From the NCBI GenBank assembly GCA_050633205.1, contig JBOEGA010000082.1:1-50447 (forward strand): DNA of 50,447 bases, in the 5' to 3' direction. The DNA comes from CBDHHC01 sp050633205. GTDB taxonomy: Bacteria; Pseudomonadota; Alphaproteobacteria; Rhizobiales; CBDHHC01. The notes beneath the pieces are model-generated. The model was not told where the DNA came from and did no database searches. It was given only the letters and a program-made list of their open reading frames with translations. Positions within the stretch are counted from its first letter, which is position 1; every line of letters starts with the position of its first letter. The translations under genes and the position numbers were made by a program. Of the stretch, positions 1 through 7,587 are shown one piece after another.

Positions 1-651
1 CCTGTGTACAATGCTACAGCTGGCAAACTCTGGCTGGAGAAAGGCGGTGTTGTTGTCACTGCTAATATCAGAGGGGGTGGTGAATTTGGTTCCAACTGGC
101 ATGAAGCCGGACAGAAAGCAGGAAAAGTCCTTTCCCATGACGATTTTGCAGCAATTGCCGATGACCTCGTAGGCAGAGGGGTAACTACACCTGATCGTAT
201 AGCTGCCCATGGTGGTTCAAATGGAGGCCTGCTGGTAGCCAATATGCTTACCCGTTACCCTGAACGCTTCGGAGCGATATTCTGCACTATCCCACTTATT
301 GATATGTACCGCTATACCAAGCTGTTAGCAGGGGCGAGTTGGATAGAAGAGTATGGAAATCCTGAGAAGACGGAGGAATGGGAGTTTATACAAAACTTTT
401 CTGCATATCACCTTGCGGCTCCAAACAGGGATTATCCGGAAGTCCTATTTGCTACAACCCGTAAAGATGACCGGGTTCACCCAGGCCATGCCAGAAAGAT
501 GGCTGCTAAACTACAAAATATGGGCTATCCGGCTCACTATTATGAACTGGATGCAGGTGGGCACAGCTATGGCAAAGATAATTATGAACAAGCAGAATTT
601 GCAGCACTGGGATACCGTTTTATGAGGAAAGCAATCGGGTGGAATGTTTGA
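1..651 (+). CDS. Prolyl oligopeptidase family (S9) serine peptidase, C-terminal part
   Basis: Partial gene whose start lies upstream of the window; the frame is open from base 1, and the GTG at 4 is an internal Val. About 215 residues of a family usually near 700 remain, covering the alpha/beta-hydrolase catalytic domain. Counting from the GTG, the nucleophile sits in GGSNGG (Ser72), the acid in the DDRVHP segment (Asp155/156) and the base in GGHSYG (His187). ANIRGGGEFG is the conserved family block before the nucleophile. The enzyme should cleave short peptides after proline or related residues. Whether it has a signal peptide, and so where it acts, cannot be seen. The gene ends 6 bp before a convergent gene with no obvious terminator between them. 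Confidence 0.93.
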   Translation, partial: PVYNATAGKLWLEKGGVVVTANIRGGGEFGSNWHEAGQKAGKVLSHDDFAAIADDLVGRGVTTPDRIAAHGGSNGGLLVANMLTRYPERFGAIFCTIPLIDMYRYTKLLAGASWIEEYGNPEKTEEWEFIQNFSAYHLAAPNRDYPEVLFATTRKDDRVHPGHARKMAAKLQNMGYPAHYYELDAGGHSYGKDNYEQAEFAALGYRFMRKAIGWNV

Positions 652-656
652 TTTAC

Positions 657-1082
657 TCAACATTTTTTGAGTAATTTGATCATTTCAGTCTGGACCTTTC
701 TCAAGACCAGATCATCAGCAAGTTTTACACTGTTGCCCCGGGCTTTCACATCCTTCTCCAGATCTTTAATAAGTGCCAGAATATCGGTCAATAATATTGT
801 CTGATCGTCCTCTCCAGCCTCGAAGCTTTCTCCCAGCACAGATTCAAGTCTGATTTTCAGCTCATAATCGATAGTTTTGAGAGGCCTTTTGCCATCTTCT
901 TTAAGATGTTGTTCCAGCCTGTAAAGCTTATTCTGACTTATGGGATAACCTGCATCCGAGATGCATCTGGCCAGCACTTCCAGAGAAAGCCCCTGCTCTG
1001 TACGTTTGTCGTGCACCCAGCCTGCAAATTTTTTCAGGTCGATAATCCGGTCGATTTCCGGAGGTCGACGAACATTCAGCAT
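657..1082 (-). CDS. HTH (XRE-like) small protein, partner of the upstream membrane protein
   Basis: 141 residues. Residues about 16-60 read as a helix-turn-helix of XRE type (GLSLEVLARCISDAG, then SQNKLYRLEQ as the putative recognition helix). The rest is charged and helical and could dimerise. No signal peptide or membrane segment, so a cytoplasmic DNA-binding protein is likely. The ATG lies one base after the stop of the gene at 1084-2010, so the two are almost certainly co-transcribed and translationally coupled. The target is unknown. The paired palindromes upstream of the operon (2176-2242) are the obvious candidates for autoregulation, but that is inference. I do not recognise a named family. 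Confidence 0.6.
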   Translation of the reverse strand: MLNVRRPPEIDRIIDLKKFAGWVHDKRTEQGLSLEVLARCISDAGYPISQNKLYRLEQHLKEDGKRPLKTIDYELKIRLESVLGESFEAGEDDQTILLTDILALIKDLEKDVKARGNSVKLADDLVLRKVQTEMIKLLKKC

Positions 1083-1083
1083 A

Positions 1084-2010
1084 TTACCGGCCCTCCGCGG
1101 AAGCAGAATTTTTCAGTCGAAGGGACATGATATCAGGCATTTCTTTTGTAATTTCCGATATGGATGTTGAGGTTTCCCAAACTTTCTCGAATGCTGAAGT
1201 ATATTTAACTACACGATTATTTTTGGGGGCGTCCTTTATCAGGTAAGCACGACGCAGACCACTATCAATATTTTTCTCTTTTTTATTACCATAAGGCACG
1301 ATTATGTCAAATCTCATTGAGGTGTCAATGGTCGAATATTTATGATAGGAGCGCCCAAGTATATAGTAATTTTCATCAGCATCGGGGTGAGGTTTACTAT
1401 AGAAACGCACCTGAAAGCGGTCGCCATATTTTTCCAGATCCTTTTTAGCTTTTATAAGTGCCAATGTAGATAAATAACATTCAGCAAAAGTTATATCAGC
1501 GGGATCTCCAAAGTTACCGGAGACCTTATTAAACTTTTCGCGTGTTTTTTCTTTCAAGGCCATTCTGGGATCAAGAAGAAGTATGCGGACCCGTCCTTGC
1601 GGACGCTTTAGAATTGCTTCAAATTTATTACGCCTATAACTTGTTGCAGTTGTATATATATTAATTGCAGCAATATCAAATGAATTATATCCTGGCTGTT
1701 CAAATGCTTCCAGGGCATCATATACTTTGAATGCATGTTCGTAGGCTATTTCTCCGCCAAAGAGATTTAGGTACAACTGTCTATATGCTTTCCCCGAGTA
1801 GCTAAAGGATGCGGTCTTATCCCATCCCATGCTCCAGCCCATATTCCAGCCAAGCCCCCAGCTCAGGCCGCTGATAACAAAAATAGCGACAAATAACAGA
1901 GGGCCCAGCCTCCACATATGATGATCATCCAGCTCTTTTTCTAATCTCAACTGAATCCAGGACTTGCGTTTCGTGAACATTTTTTTCTTATTTATATAAT
2001 TATCTTCCAC
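1084..2010 (-). CDS. Single-pass membrane protein with large C-terminal domain, unknown function
   Basis: 308 residues. A basic N-terminus (residues 8-16, KKK and KRK) precedes one hydrophobic segment at about 34-57, then an unusual Trp/Gly-rich run in which GW recurs (residues 50-63). The remaining 240 residues are soluble, with alternating strands and helices; RVRILLLDPR (about 140-149) is the most distinctive strand and recalls domains found in some HTH regulators, but I cannot assign it. By the positive-inside rule the C-terminal domain would be periplasmic, yet the partner gene encodes a cytoplasmic HTH protein, so topology matters here. First gene of a two-gene operon with 657-1082. It faces the methyltransferase at 2346 across a 335-bp intergenic region. 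Confidence 0.55.
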   Translation of the reverse strand: MEDNYINKKKMFTKRKSWIQLRLEKELDDHHMWRLGPLLFVAIFVISGLSWGLGWNMGWSMGWDKTASFSYSGKAYRQLYLNLFGGEIAYEHAFKVYDALEAFEQPGYNSFDIAAINIYTTATSYRRNKFEAILKRPQGRVRILLLDPRMALKEKTREKFNKVSGNFGDPADITFAECYLSTLALIKAKKDLEKYGDRFQVRFYSKPHPDADENYYILGRSYHKYSTIDTSMRFDIIVPYGNKKEKNIDSGLRRAYLIKDAPKNNRVVKYTSAFEKVWETSTSISEITKEMPDIMSLRLKNSASAEGR

Positions 2011-2175
2011 GCTGACATTTCCTCTGCGACTATATTAACAATAAAAAATCAATCCAATAAAAATTCTATTTATTTCAAAGATATAGCGTATTGAAATCTA
2101 TTTTATATCCCAATAACTGATCAGGATTATCCCAACAATATTAGAAAAAAGCAATCTGCAATACGGCTTTTGCAC

Positions 2176-2242
2176 GATACTTGTATCATATATTTATCTA
2201 ATTAACCTTGTCGATAATAATATTTCATGATACATGTATCAT
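2176..2242. promoter_or_regulatory. Two matching palindromic operators in a divergent promoter region
   Basis: GATACTTGTATC (2176-2187) and GATACATGTATC (2229-2240) share the form GATAC-NN-GTATC. The second extends to the perfect 16-bp palindrome ATGATACATGTATCAT (2227-2242). Their centres are 53 bp apart, close to five helical turns, which fits two dimers on one DNA face or a loop. They lie in the AT-rich 335-bp gap (2011-2345) between the membrane-protein/HTH operon on the minus strand and the methyltransferase on the plus strand. The regulator is unknown; the HTH protein at 657-1082 is the nearest candidate. Nothing else is recognisable in the gap. Confidence 0.6.
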
Positions 2243-2345
2243 ATAACTTCATGTGGAGATGCCTAATTTCTTAGGATATAGGGCTCTGCAATGAAGGTTA
2301 TGAATTGTACCCATATCCATAAAGAAATTTATGTGAGAGGTGTCG

Positions 2346-3149
2346 GTGGGTAATATATTGCCAGACCAAGAGGATACTATTGCAAATATATTTATCTCAC
2401 CTCAAATTTATTTAAAAAACTATGTTGCAGATTTATTGAGGGAAAACATGACACGTAAAAATTATAATATTTCCCATTCACTTGACAGGGTAACGTCTAT
2501 GCAAGCTGAACATATATTAAAATTATTCCCCCCCAACCATAACAAACATGTTCTTGAAACAGGTTCCGGCATTGGCAGGCTATCACATGCTTTGTATTCC
2601 AGAGGATATAATGTTACGGGTCTGGAAAAGTCTGAGGAGTATACAGTTTTTGCCCGTGAAAACCGGCCGGGCCCAAATTACATACATGGAGATACCAGCT
2701 CTCTCACCGATGAAGTATTTGATCTTATCATCAGTGTTTACAACAGTTTTGGATGTTTCAGTGCCAGCACCAGGCCTGAAGTTATTATCAGGGAAATGAC
2801 CTCCCTTTTAAGACCTGGAGGAAGCCTTCTCCTACAGGTGGGGTCCATGACATGGGCACGAAAACATTTTTCCAGCAAAGAACCCAGGATCAAAAATTCT
2901 GCGGGAGATATTCACACGACCAGAATTGCGGACTGGAAAACGGGAAAGCTTATAACTCATTTTAACTGTAACGGGTTTGAATATTCCAGTTCACTCCAGC
3001 TTTTTGAGCAGGATGAAATTGAGCAACAGCTTATGAAAACCGGCTTTCAGGAGATTGATATCCTGAATAACCTGAAAGGAGAAAAAGAGGGTGAGAAAGA
3101 TCACTTCTTTGTAGTTGCACGAAACCTTTATCAAAAACAGGCTGCCTGA
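2346..3149 (+). CDS. Class I SAM-dependent methyltransferase
   Basis: 267 residues from the GTG at 2346. I prefer this to the in-frame GTG at 2340 because GAGAGG (2335-2340) then sits 5 bases upstream as a ribosome-binding site. Motif I for S-adenosylmethionine binding is VLETGSGIGR (about 69-78), followed by the acidic residue at the end of strand 2 (GLEKSEE), a motif-II-like DLIISVYNSFG, and the LLRPGGSLLLQ block before strand 5. This is the usual Rossmann methyltransferase order. The substrate cannot be read from sequence. Transcribed away from the membrane/HTH operon with shared palindromes between. A strong bidirectional hairpin follows at 3155-3185. Confidence 0.8.
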   Translation: MGNILPDQEDTIANIFISPQIYLKNYVADLLRENMTRKNYNISHSLDRVTSMQAEHILKLFPPNHNKHVLETGSGIGRLSHALYSRGYNVTGLEKSEEYTVFARENRPGPNYIHGDTSSLTDEVFDLIISVYNSFGCFSASTRPEVIIREMTSLLRPGGSLLLQVGSMTWARKHFSSKEPRIKNSAGDIHTTRIADWKTGKLITHFNCNGFEYSSSLQLFEQDEIEQQLMKTGFQEIDILNNLKGEKEGEKDHFFVVARNLYQKQAA

Positions 3150-3154
3150 TACTT

Positions 3155-3185
3155 CTGTCCCGGGTAAAGGTTTTACACGGGACAG
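3155..3185. terminator. Bidirectional terminator hairpin
   Basis: CTGTCCCG (3155-3162) pairs with CGGGACAG (3178-3185), and inside them GTAAA pairs with TTTAC. It lies between the convergent methyltransferase (ends 3149) and TetR-like gene (ends 3201). Confidence 0.75.
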
Positions 3186-3200
3186 GCAATATACCCCAAC

Positions 3201-3920
3201 TTAAACCTGGGTAGCTTCCGGACCTGCACTCTCATCGCTACTCTTCTCTTTAACAGGCTGCTCAGGTTCTTTTTTGGGTTTATTTTTTCTGAATAGACCT
3301 TTTAGATCACACAGAATTTTTTCCCCAGTTGCTGTAACCTTTTCAATCTGTTGCAAAGTTTTTTCTCCCTTGCGCAGAGACTTATCCAAGGTAGCCATTG
3401 TTTTTGCGAGACCGGGATCTTCATCCTCAAACCAGACAGGAAGAACCTGCATATATATGGTTGATAATCCTGCTGTTTTCAGGATGCCTTTCTTGCCAGA
3501 TGTCGAGATACCGGCTGCTGACAACATCCACTTATTTGATCCCCACAACTGCTTGAGAGAAATATTATCAAGCCCCTTTCCCCGTTTGATATCTGAAAGA
3601 ATATTACTTAAGGCAAGGCGATAAGGGGCCATAACCTCCAAACGGGTCATGATGACATCAAACAGGCTGTCTCTCGCGATGTCATTCAACTCTTCAGATC
3701 CTGCCTCATCTTCCATGATCTTCAGCACTGTAACATCAACTGCTTTAGCAAAAGCCTGAAGGATTTCCCTCTTTGTCAGGAAGTGAGCACGAACGCCAGC
3801 AAGCCCGATATCCGCAGCACTGGCTATTTCAGCCATGGAGATATTTGCCCAGCTTTCTTTTTCCGCTAATTCCAGAGTGACATTAATGATCTTATTCTGA
3901 ATAGTATCCTCATTGAGCAT
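3201..3920 (-). CDS. TetR-like regulator with COQ9-like C-terminal part
   Basis: 239 residues. The N-terminal 55 residues have the TetR layout: a helix, then ISMAEIASAADIGLAGVRAHFLTKREILQAF, where the HTH ends in the family's FxxKxE/LL-type block (here FLTKREIL). The C-terminal domain has PYRLALSNILSD and WFEDEDPGLAKTMATLDKSL, patterns shared by alphaproteobacterial TetR proteins that resemble COQ9. The last 40 residues are Lys/Glu/Pro-rich and probably disordered. Ligand and target are unknown. It follows the aquaporin by 56 bp on the same strand, so it may be the third gene of an arsR-aquaporin-tetR transcript. Confidence 0.72.
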   Translation of the reverse strand: MLNEDTIQNKIINVTLELAEKESWANISMAEIASAADIGLAGVRAHFLTKREILQAFAKAVDVTVLKIMEDEAGSEELNDIARDSLFDVIMTRLEVMAPYRLALSNILSDIKRGKGLDNISLKQLWGSNKWMLSAAGISTSGKKGILKTAGLSTIYMQVLPVWFEDEDPGLAKTMATLDKSLRKGEKTLQQIEKVTATGEKILCDLKGLFRKNKPKKEPEQPVKEKSSDESAGPEATQV

Positions 3921-3976
3921 CAGGTATCTCCCTCATATCATTCATTCCAGGCTCAGGACGATCAGCACCCGCAGGC

Positions 3977-4642
3977 CTATTCATCTCTGCTGAAGATAAT
4001 ATTATAAACCTGCAACGCACAGACTGCACCTATGATTTGCAACAAAATAAACAGAGGAACATCCGGCAGCTGAATACCTGCAAATGTATTTGAAAGCCCC
4101 CGGGCAATTGTAACTGCCGGGTTCGCAAATGATGTTGAGGCTGTAAACCAGTAGGCAGCGGTAATATACATGCCTACAGCTGCCGGAACCGCACCGGGCT
4201 GGACACGAATGCAGGCAAGAATTGTCAAAACCAGACCAAATGTTGCAACCCATTCCGAAAACCACTGAGACGGGCCTGTTCGCACTTTTTCAGAGAACTG
4301 AAGCAATTCGAGATCAAACATCAAATGAGCGGCAAATACACCTATAATTCCGGCAATAACCTGAGCCATAATATAGGAAATAGCTTCTTTTGAGGTTATT
4401 TCCCGTTTTAACAGGAACGTAAGCGTAACTGCCGGATTGAAATGTGCCCCTGAAACAGGGCCAAGGACTGTAATAAGAACGAAGAGTATCGCTCCTGTCG
4501 GAATAGTGTTTCCTAACAAAGCGATAGCTACATTACCACCTGATAGTTTTTCGGCCATAATACCTGACCCTACAACTGTAGCTAATAAAAAGGCAGTCCC
4601 TATAAATTCCGCTGTTAAACGCTGTACCGATGACGTTTTCAT
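3977..4642 (-). CDS. aqpS: MIP-family channel (aquaporin, AqpS-like)
   Basis: 221 residues, a full-length MIP channel. Both pore signatures are intact: NPA at 69-71 (HFNPAVT) and NPA at 174-176 (FANPAVTIARG), the latter followed by the selectivity-filter arginine (Arg181). Six hydrophobic segments are visible. In Sinorhizobium the related AqpS sits in an ars operon and lets arsenite leave the cell; here the gene follows an arsR with As(III)-type cysteines, which supports metalloid transport. No arsenate reductase, ArsH or Acr3 pump is present nearby. The ATG at 4642 lacks a clear ribosome-binding site and is preceded by three direct repeats (4642-4671). The exact substrate is inferred from context. 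Confidence 0.85.
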   Translation of the reverse strand: MKTSSVQRLTAEFIGTAFLLATVVGSGIMAEKLSGGNVAIALLGNTIPTGAILFVLITVLGPVSGAHFNPAVTLTFLLKREITSKEAISYIMAQVIAGIIGVFAAHLMFDLELLQFSEKVRTGPSQWFSEWVATFGLVLTILACIRVQPGAVPAAVGMYITAAYWFTASTSFANPAVTIARGLSNTFAGIQLPDVPLFILLQIIGAVCALQVYNIIFSRDE

Positions 4643-4671
4643 TTGTGTTCTCTTTGTGTTTTCTTTGTGTT
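4642..4671. repeat. Three direct repeats with 11-bp period before the aquaporin start
   Basis: TTTGTGTT occurs at 4642-4649, 4653-4660 and 4664-4671 (plus strand), exactly 11 bp apart, with CTC/TC spacers. On the coding strand this is a run of AACACAAA units ending at the aquaporin ATG. The period of about one helical turn could suit stacked protein binding, or the AC/AAA-rich RNA could act in translation. Confidence 0.6.
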
Positions 4672-4760
4672 GTCGCTTTGTTTGCCATTAATAATTATGG
4701 GAAATTATTAAGTGAACATGATGCTGAAATCCAATTTCAATTTTATGACAATTCAGGCTA

Positions 4761-5090
4761 TCAGCCAGCATCTCCGATTATTTCAACGCCACAAATCCCG
4801 GGCCTGCCCTGGCAGCAGTCTTCAGTTAAAAATGTAAGAAGCTCTCGCATAGCGCCAACCATTATAGAATAGCGTATATAACGGCCATCTCTCGTGGCAG
4901 TTATCAGGCCAGCCCTTTCAAGTTCCTTTAAATGAAAGGAGGTACTTGTTGTACTGATATCCAAAGCTTCCGAAATATCACCTGCGGCAATACCAGATTC
5001 TCCCTTTTCAACCAGCAGACGAAAAATGTGCAATCGGTGTAGATGAGCGAGAGCACTTAATTTTGTTACAGCTTGTTTATCATTCATCAT
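4761..5090 (-). CDS. arsR: ArsR-family metalloregulator, C-terminal As(III)-type cysteines
   Basis: 109 residues, the normal size for ArsR/SmtB. The winged-helix core is clear: GDISEALDISTTSTSFHLKELERAGLI is the HTH, followed by the wing RDGRYIRYSI. The tail carries Cys92, Cys93 and Cys100 in DCCQGRPGICG, matching the C-terminal cysteine-triad class of As(III)-responsive ArsR (as in Acidithiobacillus) rather than the alpha-3 CxC type. It should repress DNA in the absence of metalloid. A perfect inverted repeat (5086-5109) overlaps its own start codons, pointing to autorepression. The aquaporin follows 118 bp downstream. Two ATGs are adjacent; either could be used. Confidence 0.88.
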   Translation of the reverse strand: MMNDKQAVTKLSALAHLHRLHIFRLLVEKGESGIAAGDISEALDISTTSTSFHLKELERAGLITATRDGRYIRYSIMVGAMRELLTFLTEDCCQGRPGICGVEIIGDAG

Positions 5091-5109
5091 GAAATCTATA
5101 TTTCATGAT
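5086..5109. promoter_or_regulatory. Perfect inverted repeat over the arsR start, probable ArsR operator
   Basis: ATCATGAAAT (5086-5095) and ATTTCATGAT (5100-5109) are perfect 10-bp arms around a 4-bp centre. The arms include the two start codons of arsR. ArsR dimers bind such dyads, so binding here would block transcription of arsR and the aquaporin behind it. Confidence 0.65.
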
Positions 5110-5184
5110 TTTTTGAAATATACAATAAAAATTTCAGCAGGCCTTCCCAGACCACCTGCCTGCCATCCTTATAAAACTGTACCT

Positions 5185-6096
5185 TCAGTAAATAGAGATA
5201 TTTTCGAGCTCTGCTATTTTACCACCTACTGCTTCAAAGCCTCTGCCAGTCATTGTGCATTTCCAGCAGTTACCGGATCTGGAAATATCAAAAAGATTGT
5301 ATCTGGCCAGTGGTTCTTTTCCCTGTTTACTACAGGAAGCTGATGGCACGCCGATTACCGGAATCTGTCCGGTCATGGTTTCTAGCAGTATCTTGGAATT
5401 AACATGGTTGTGACCATGCAAGACCAAACCAGCATTCAACTGACGCAATATCTTTGTTAAAGGCTCGGCATCCAGAAGAGAGCGTTTTGGTTTTGTCATA
5501 TCCGGCATTGGGGGATGGTGTATCATCACCACACAAAAATAGTTCCCCTGCCTCAATCTGCTGACAATTTCCTGAAAACGTATCAACTGGTCAGTACCAA
5601 GCTTTCCTGTTGCCATAAAAACAGGTGTCGGCACTGCTGATGACAGGCCAATAACCACTATGTTCTTTGTAATAAAACGAACATATGGAAATAAATCAGG
5701 ACTTTCACCAGCAAACCTGACGCCATTCTCATCGGACTTCATATAGGGATGCCATCTGTACATACCCGGGTCTTTATTGAGCCGTACATAAGCATCATGG
5801 TTGCCCGGGACCAATGAGACCCTTCCGGGATCTCCCACCGTCTCCAGCCAGTCATGAGCTCTGAGAAATTCATAGGGCAGCGCCAGGTTTACCAAATCGC
5901 CAGTGATAGCTATATGGTCAGCACACTGCTTTGATAAATCAGCACAAAGAGCATCAAGAGTTTCGTTCTTATGTACATGTCGCCTATGACGACGCCAATT
6001 CAGATATCCTGAAATTCGCTTATTAACCAATTGCACAGGGTTAATTTGCGGCAATGGGCCTATGTGACAATCTGAAAGGTGGGCAATCCGGATCAT
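5185..6096 (-). CDS. Calcineurin-like metallophosphoesterase
   Basis: 303 residues from the ATG at 6096. The frame stays open upstream to 6213, but that 39-residue extension does not look like protein of this family, and the conserved first strand (RIAHLSDCHIG) begins directly after this Met. Metal-binding motifs are in order: DxH (Asp9, His11), GDLVN (66-70), GNHD (98-101), MIHHPP and GHNH. This is the CpdA/Icc-like group of dinuclear-metal phosphodiesterases; whether it hydrolyses cyclic nucleotides is not visible. No signal peptide. Divergent from the Nudix gene at 6234. No strong ribosome-binding site is seen at the chosen start. Confidence 0.85.
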   Translation of the reverse strand: MIRIAHLSDCHIGPLPQINPVQLVNKRISGYLNWRRHRRHVHKNETLDALCADLSKQCADHIAITGDLVNLALPYEFLRAHDWLETVGDPGRVSLVPGNHDAYVRLNKDPGMYRWHPYMKSDENGVRFAGESPDLFPYVRFITKNIVVIGLSSAVPTPVFMATGKLGTDQLIRFQEIVSRLRQGNYFCVVMIHHPPMPDMTKPKRSLLDAEPLTKILRQLNAGLVLHGHNHVNSKILLETMTGQIPVIGVPSASCSKQGKEPLARYNLFDISRSGNCWKCTMTGRGFEAVGGKIAELENISIY

Positions 6097-6233
6097 ATGG
6101 GAATAATTGAGAATTAATTGATTAAACACATGGTGGGAGTTTACCTCACACCTTTTTCTATTAAATGTTGAATAACAAAGAAAAATAACAATAACAAGAT
6201 CCGGACCCATCAAGAGGCATGTGAAAAAGTCTT

Positions 6234-6722
6234 ATGAGAAAAATTCCGACTAAATTTATGCAGCGATACTGGCGTTTTTCCCGAGGATTAACACTCGGTG
6301 CTCAAGGCGTTATCTTCGATAAGGAGGGACGTGTCCTGCTTGTCAAGCATGGTTACCGCCCGGGGTGGCACTTTCCGGGTGGTGGTGTTGAATGGAATGA
6401 AACAATACTTTCAGCCCTGGAACGCGAATTGTTTGAGGAAGTCGGAGTTGTTATGAAAAATGCTCCAAAACTTCATGGCATGTTTACCAACTTTGAAGCC
6501 TTTCCGGGAGATCATATCGCAGTCTATGTGACGCGAGAGTGGGAGCAGGTTACAATACCAAAGCCGAACAGTGAAATTATTGAACAGGGCTTTTTCAGTT
6601 ACGACAATCTTCCAGAGGGTGTCGCTAATGGCACACAAAACCGATTAAACGAGCTCTTTGCAGATCAACCCATATCTGATAAATGGGCTTCATATACACA
6701 GAATATCAGCCTTGCAGAATGA
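6234..6722 (+). CDS. Nudix hydrolase
   Basis: 162 residues. The Nudix box is complete at residues 50-72: Gly50, Glu56, Arg64-Glu65, Glu68-Glu69 and Gly71 all fit GX5EX7REUXEEXGU. The residues before it (VLLVKHGYRPGWHFPGGGVE) are the usual lead-in. It should hydrolyse a nucleoside diphosphate linked to another group; the substrate is not predictable. Cytoplasmic. Divergently arranged with the metallophosphoesterase, the two starts being 137 bp apart, so promoters are shared. Confidence 0.9.
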   Translation: MRKIPTKFMQRYWRFSRGLTLGAQGVIFDKEGRVLLVKHGYRPGWHFPGGGVEWNETILSALERELFEEVGVVMKNAPKLHGMFTNFEAFPGDHIAVYVTREWEQVTIPKPNSEIIEQGFFSYDNLPEGVANGTQNRLNELFADQPISDKWASYTQNISLAE

Positions 6723-7022
6723 CTTGCGGCTAGAAAAGACTGTTTGTATCTATATATTAACTAGTTACAAAATTATTGTAGACCATAATCAATAGCTATG
6801 ATACTACGAATTCATGGAAACAGGCATTGGCATACGCACAGCTCACATAAGAGCATATAGACGATTGCGACGACGAACCTAAATGGTTCCGCGTGATATA
6901 CGCGCCTTTTGTTGCATTCAATCAGCTATTCCATATGTGCGCTGATTATCAGGAGCAACATACTTCCCCTTCTATAAAATTATGCCCCTTTAATTATAGG
7001 GTAATGCCTGTGAGTTCGCACG
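6723..7022. other. 300-bp intergenic region with a weak stem-loop
   Basis: No gene seen. CGCGT (6890-6894) and ACGCG (6900-6904) form a short stem around GATAT followed by CCTTTT, a possible weak terminator for the Nudix gene. The rest is AT-rich with no clear promoter or repeat. Confidence 0.4.
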
Positions 7023-7520
7023 ATGCTTAAAGTAAACCTGACGCTAAAAAACAGCGAAAAAGAAGACGAAGCCAAAATTACAGAATTATGTGATATAGTT
7101 TTTGGACCAGGCCGTTTTGCCAAAACAGCATTCAGGCTTCGTGAAGCATATCAGGGAAATGGTGATTTCGGGTTTTGCATAGCCTCCGGGGACAACATTG
7201 TCGGATCTATAACTTTTACGCCCGTTAAAATAAACGGGAAGGATGGTGCATATTTGCTGGGACCACTGGCGGTGCACCCAAGAATAGCCGGACAGGGTTG
7301 TGGTATTAACCTGATAAAACAGGGAATAATAGCGGCAAGAGAAAGAGCGGCAAAGCTAGTGATACTTGTCGGGGATTTGTCCTATTATAGTCGTGTGGGT
7401 TTTGTTGCGGCTCCCGAGGGACATTTAAACTTTCCAGGACCGGTCGACAGCAGGAGAATACTGGTAAGCCAGCTTGAAGAGAATGCACTTCCGGCTTTTC
7501 AGGGAAAAATTCATGTATAG
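7023..7520 (+). CDS. GNAT N-acetyltransferase, YhbS-like
   Basis: 165 residues, the size of a single GNAT domain. LLGPLAVHPRIAGQGCGINLIKQGI (about 80-104) contains the acetyl-CoA-binding Q/RxxGxG/A element in the form AGQGCG, preceded by the strand typical of YhbS-like proteins. LVILVGDLSYYSRVGFV further on is a hallmark of this subgroup. The acetyl acceptor is unknown. The start codon has little Shine-Dalgarno support. It stands alone between the Nudix gene and the metallo-beta-lactamase-fold gene, both on the same strand. Confidence 0.88.
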   Translation: MLKVNLTLKNSEKEDEAKITELCDIVFGPGRFAKTAFRLREAYQGNGDFGFCIASGDNIVGSITFTPVKINGKDGAYLLGPLAVHPRIAGQGCGINLIKQGIIAARERAAKLVILVGDLSYYSRVGFVAAPEGHLNFPGPVDSRRILVSQLEENALPAFQGKIHV

Positions 7521-7587
7521 CGGTGTATCTGCCTTATCTGTTATACAAAGAAGATAAATTTAAACAATTAAATCAGAGGTTTGGGTC

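Noticed and set aside
1084..2010. Phospholipase D-type HxK motif in the membrane protein
   Set aside because: The His-Lys seen in YHKYST lacks the middle residue and the Asp at the right distance.
6097..6213. 39-residue extension of the metallophosphoesterase
   Set aside because: It does not resemble the family, which begins at the RIAHLSDCHIG strand.
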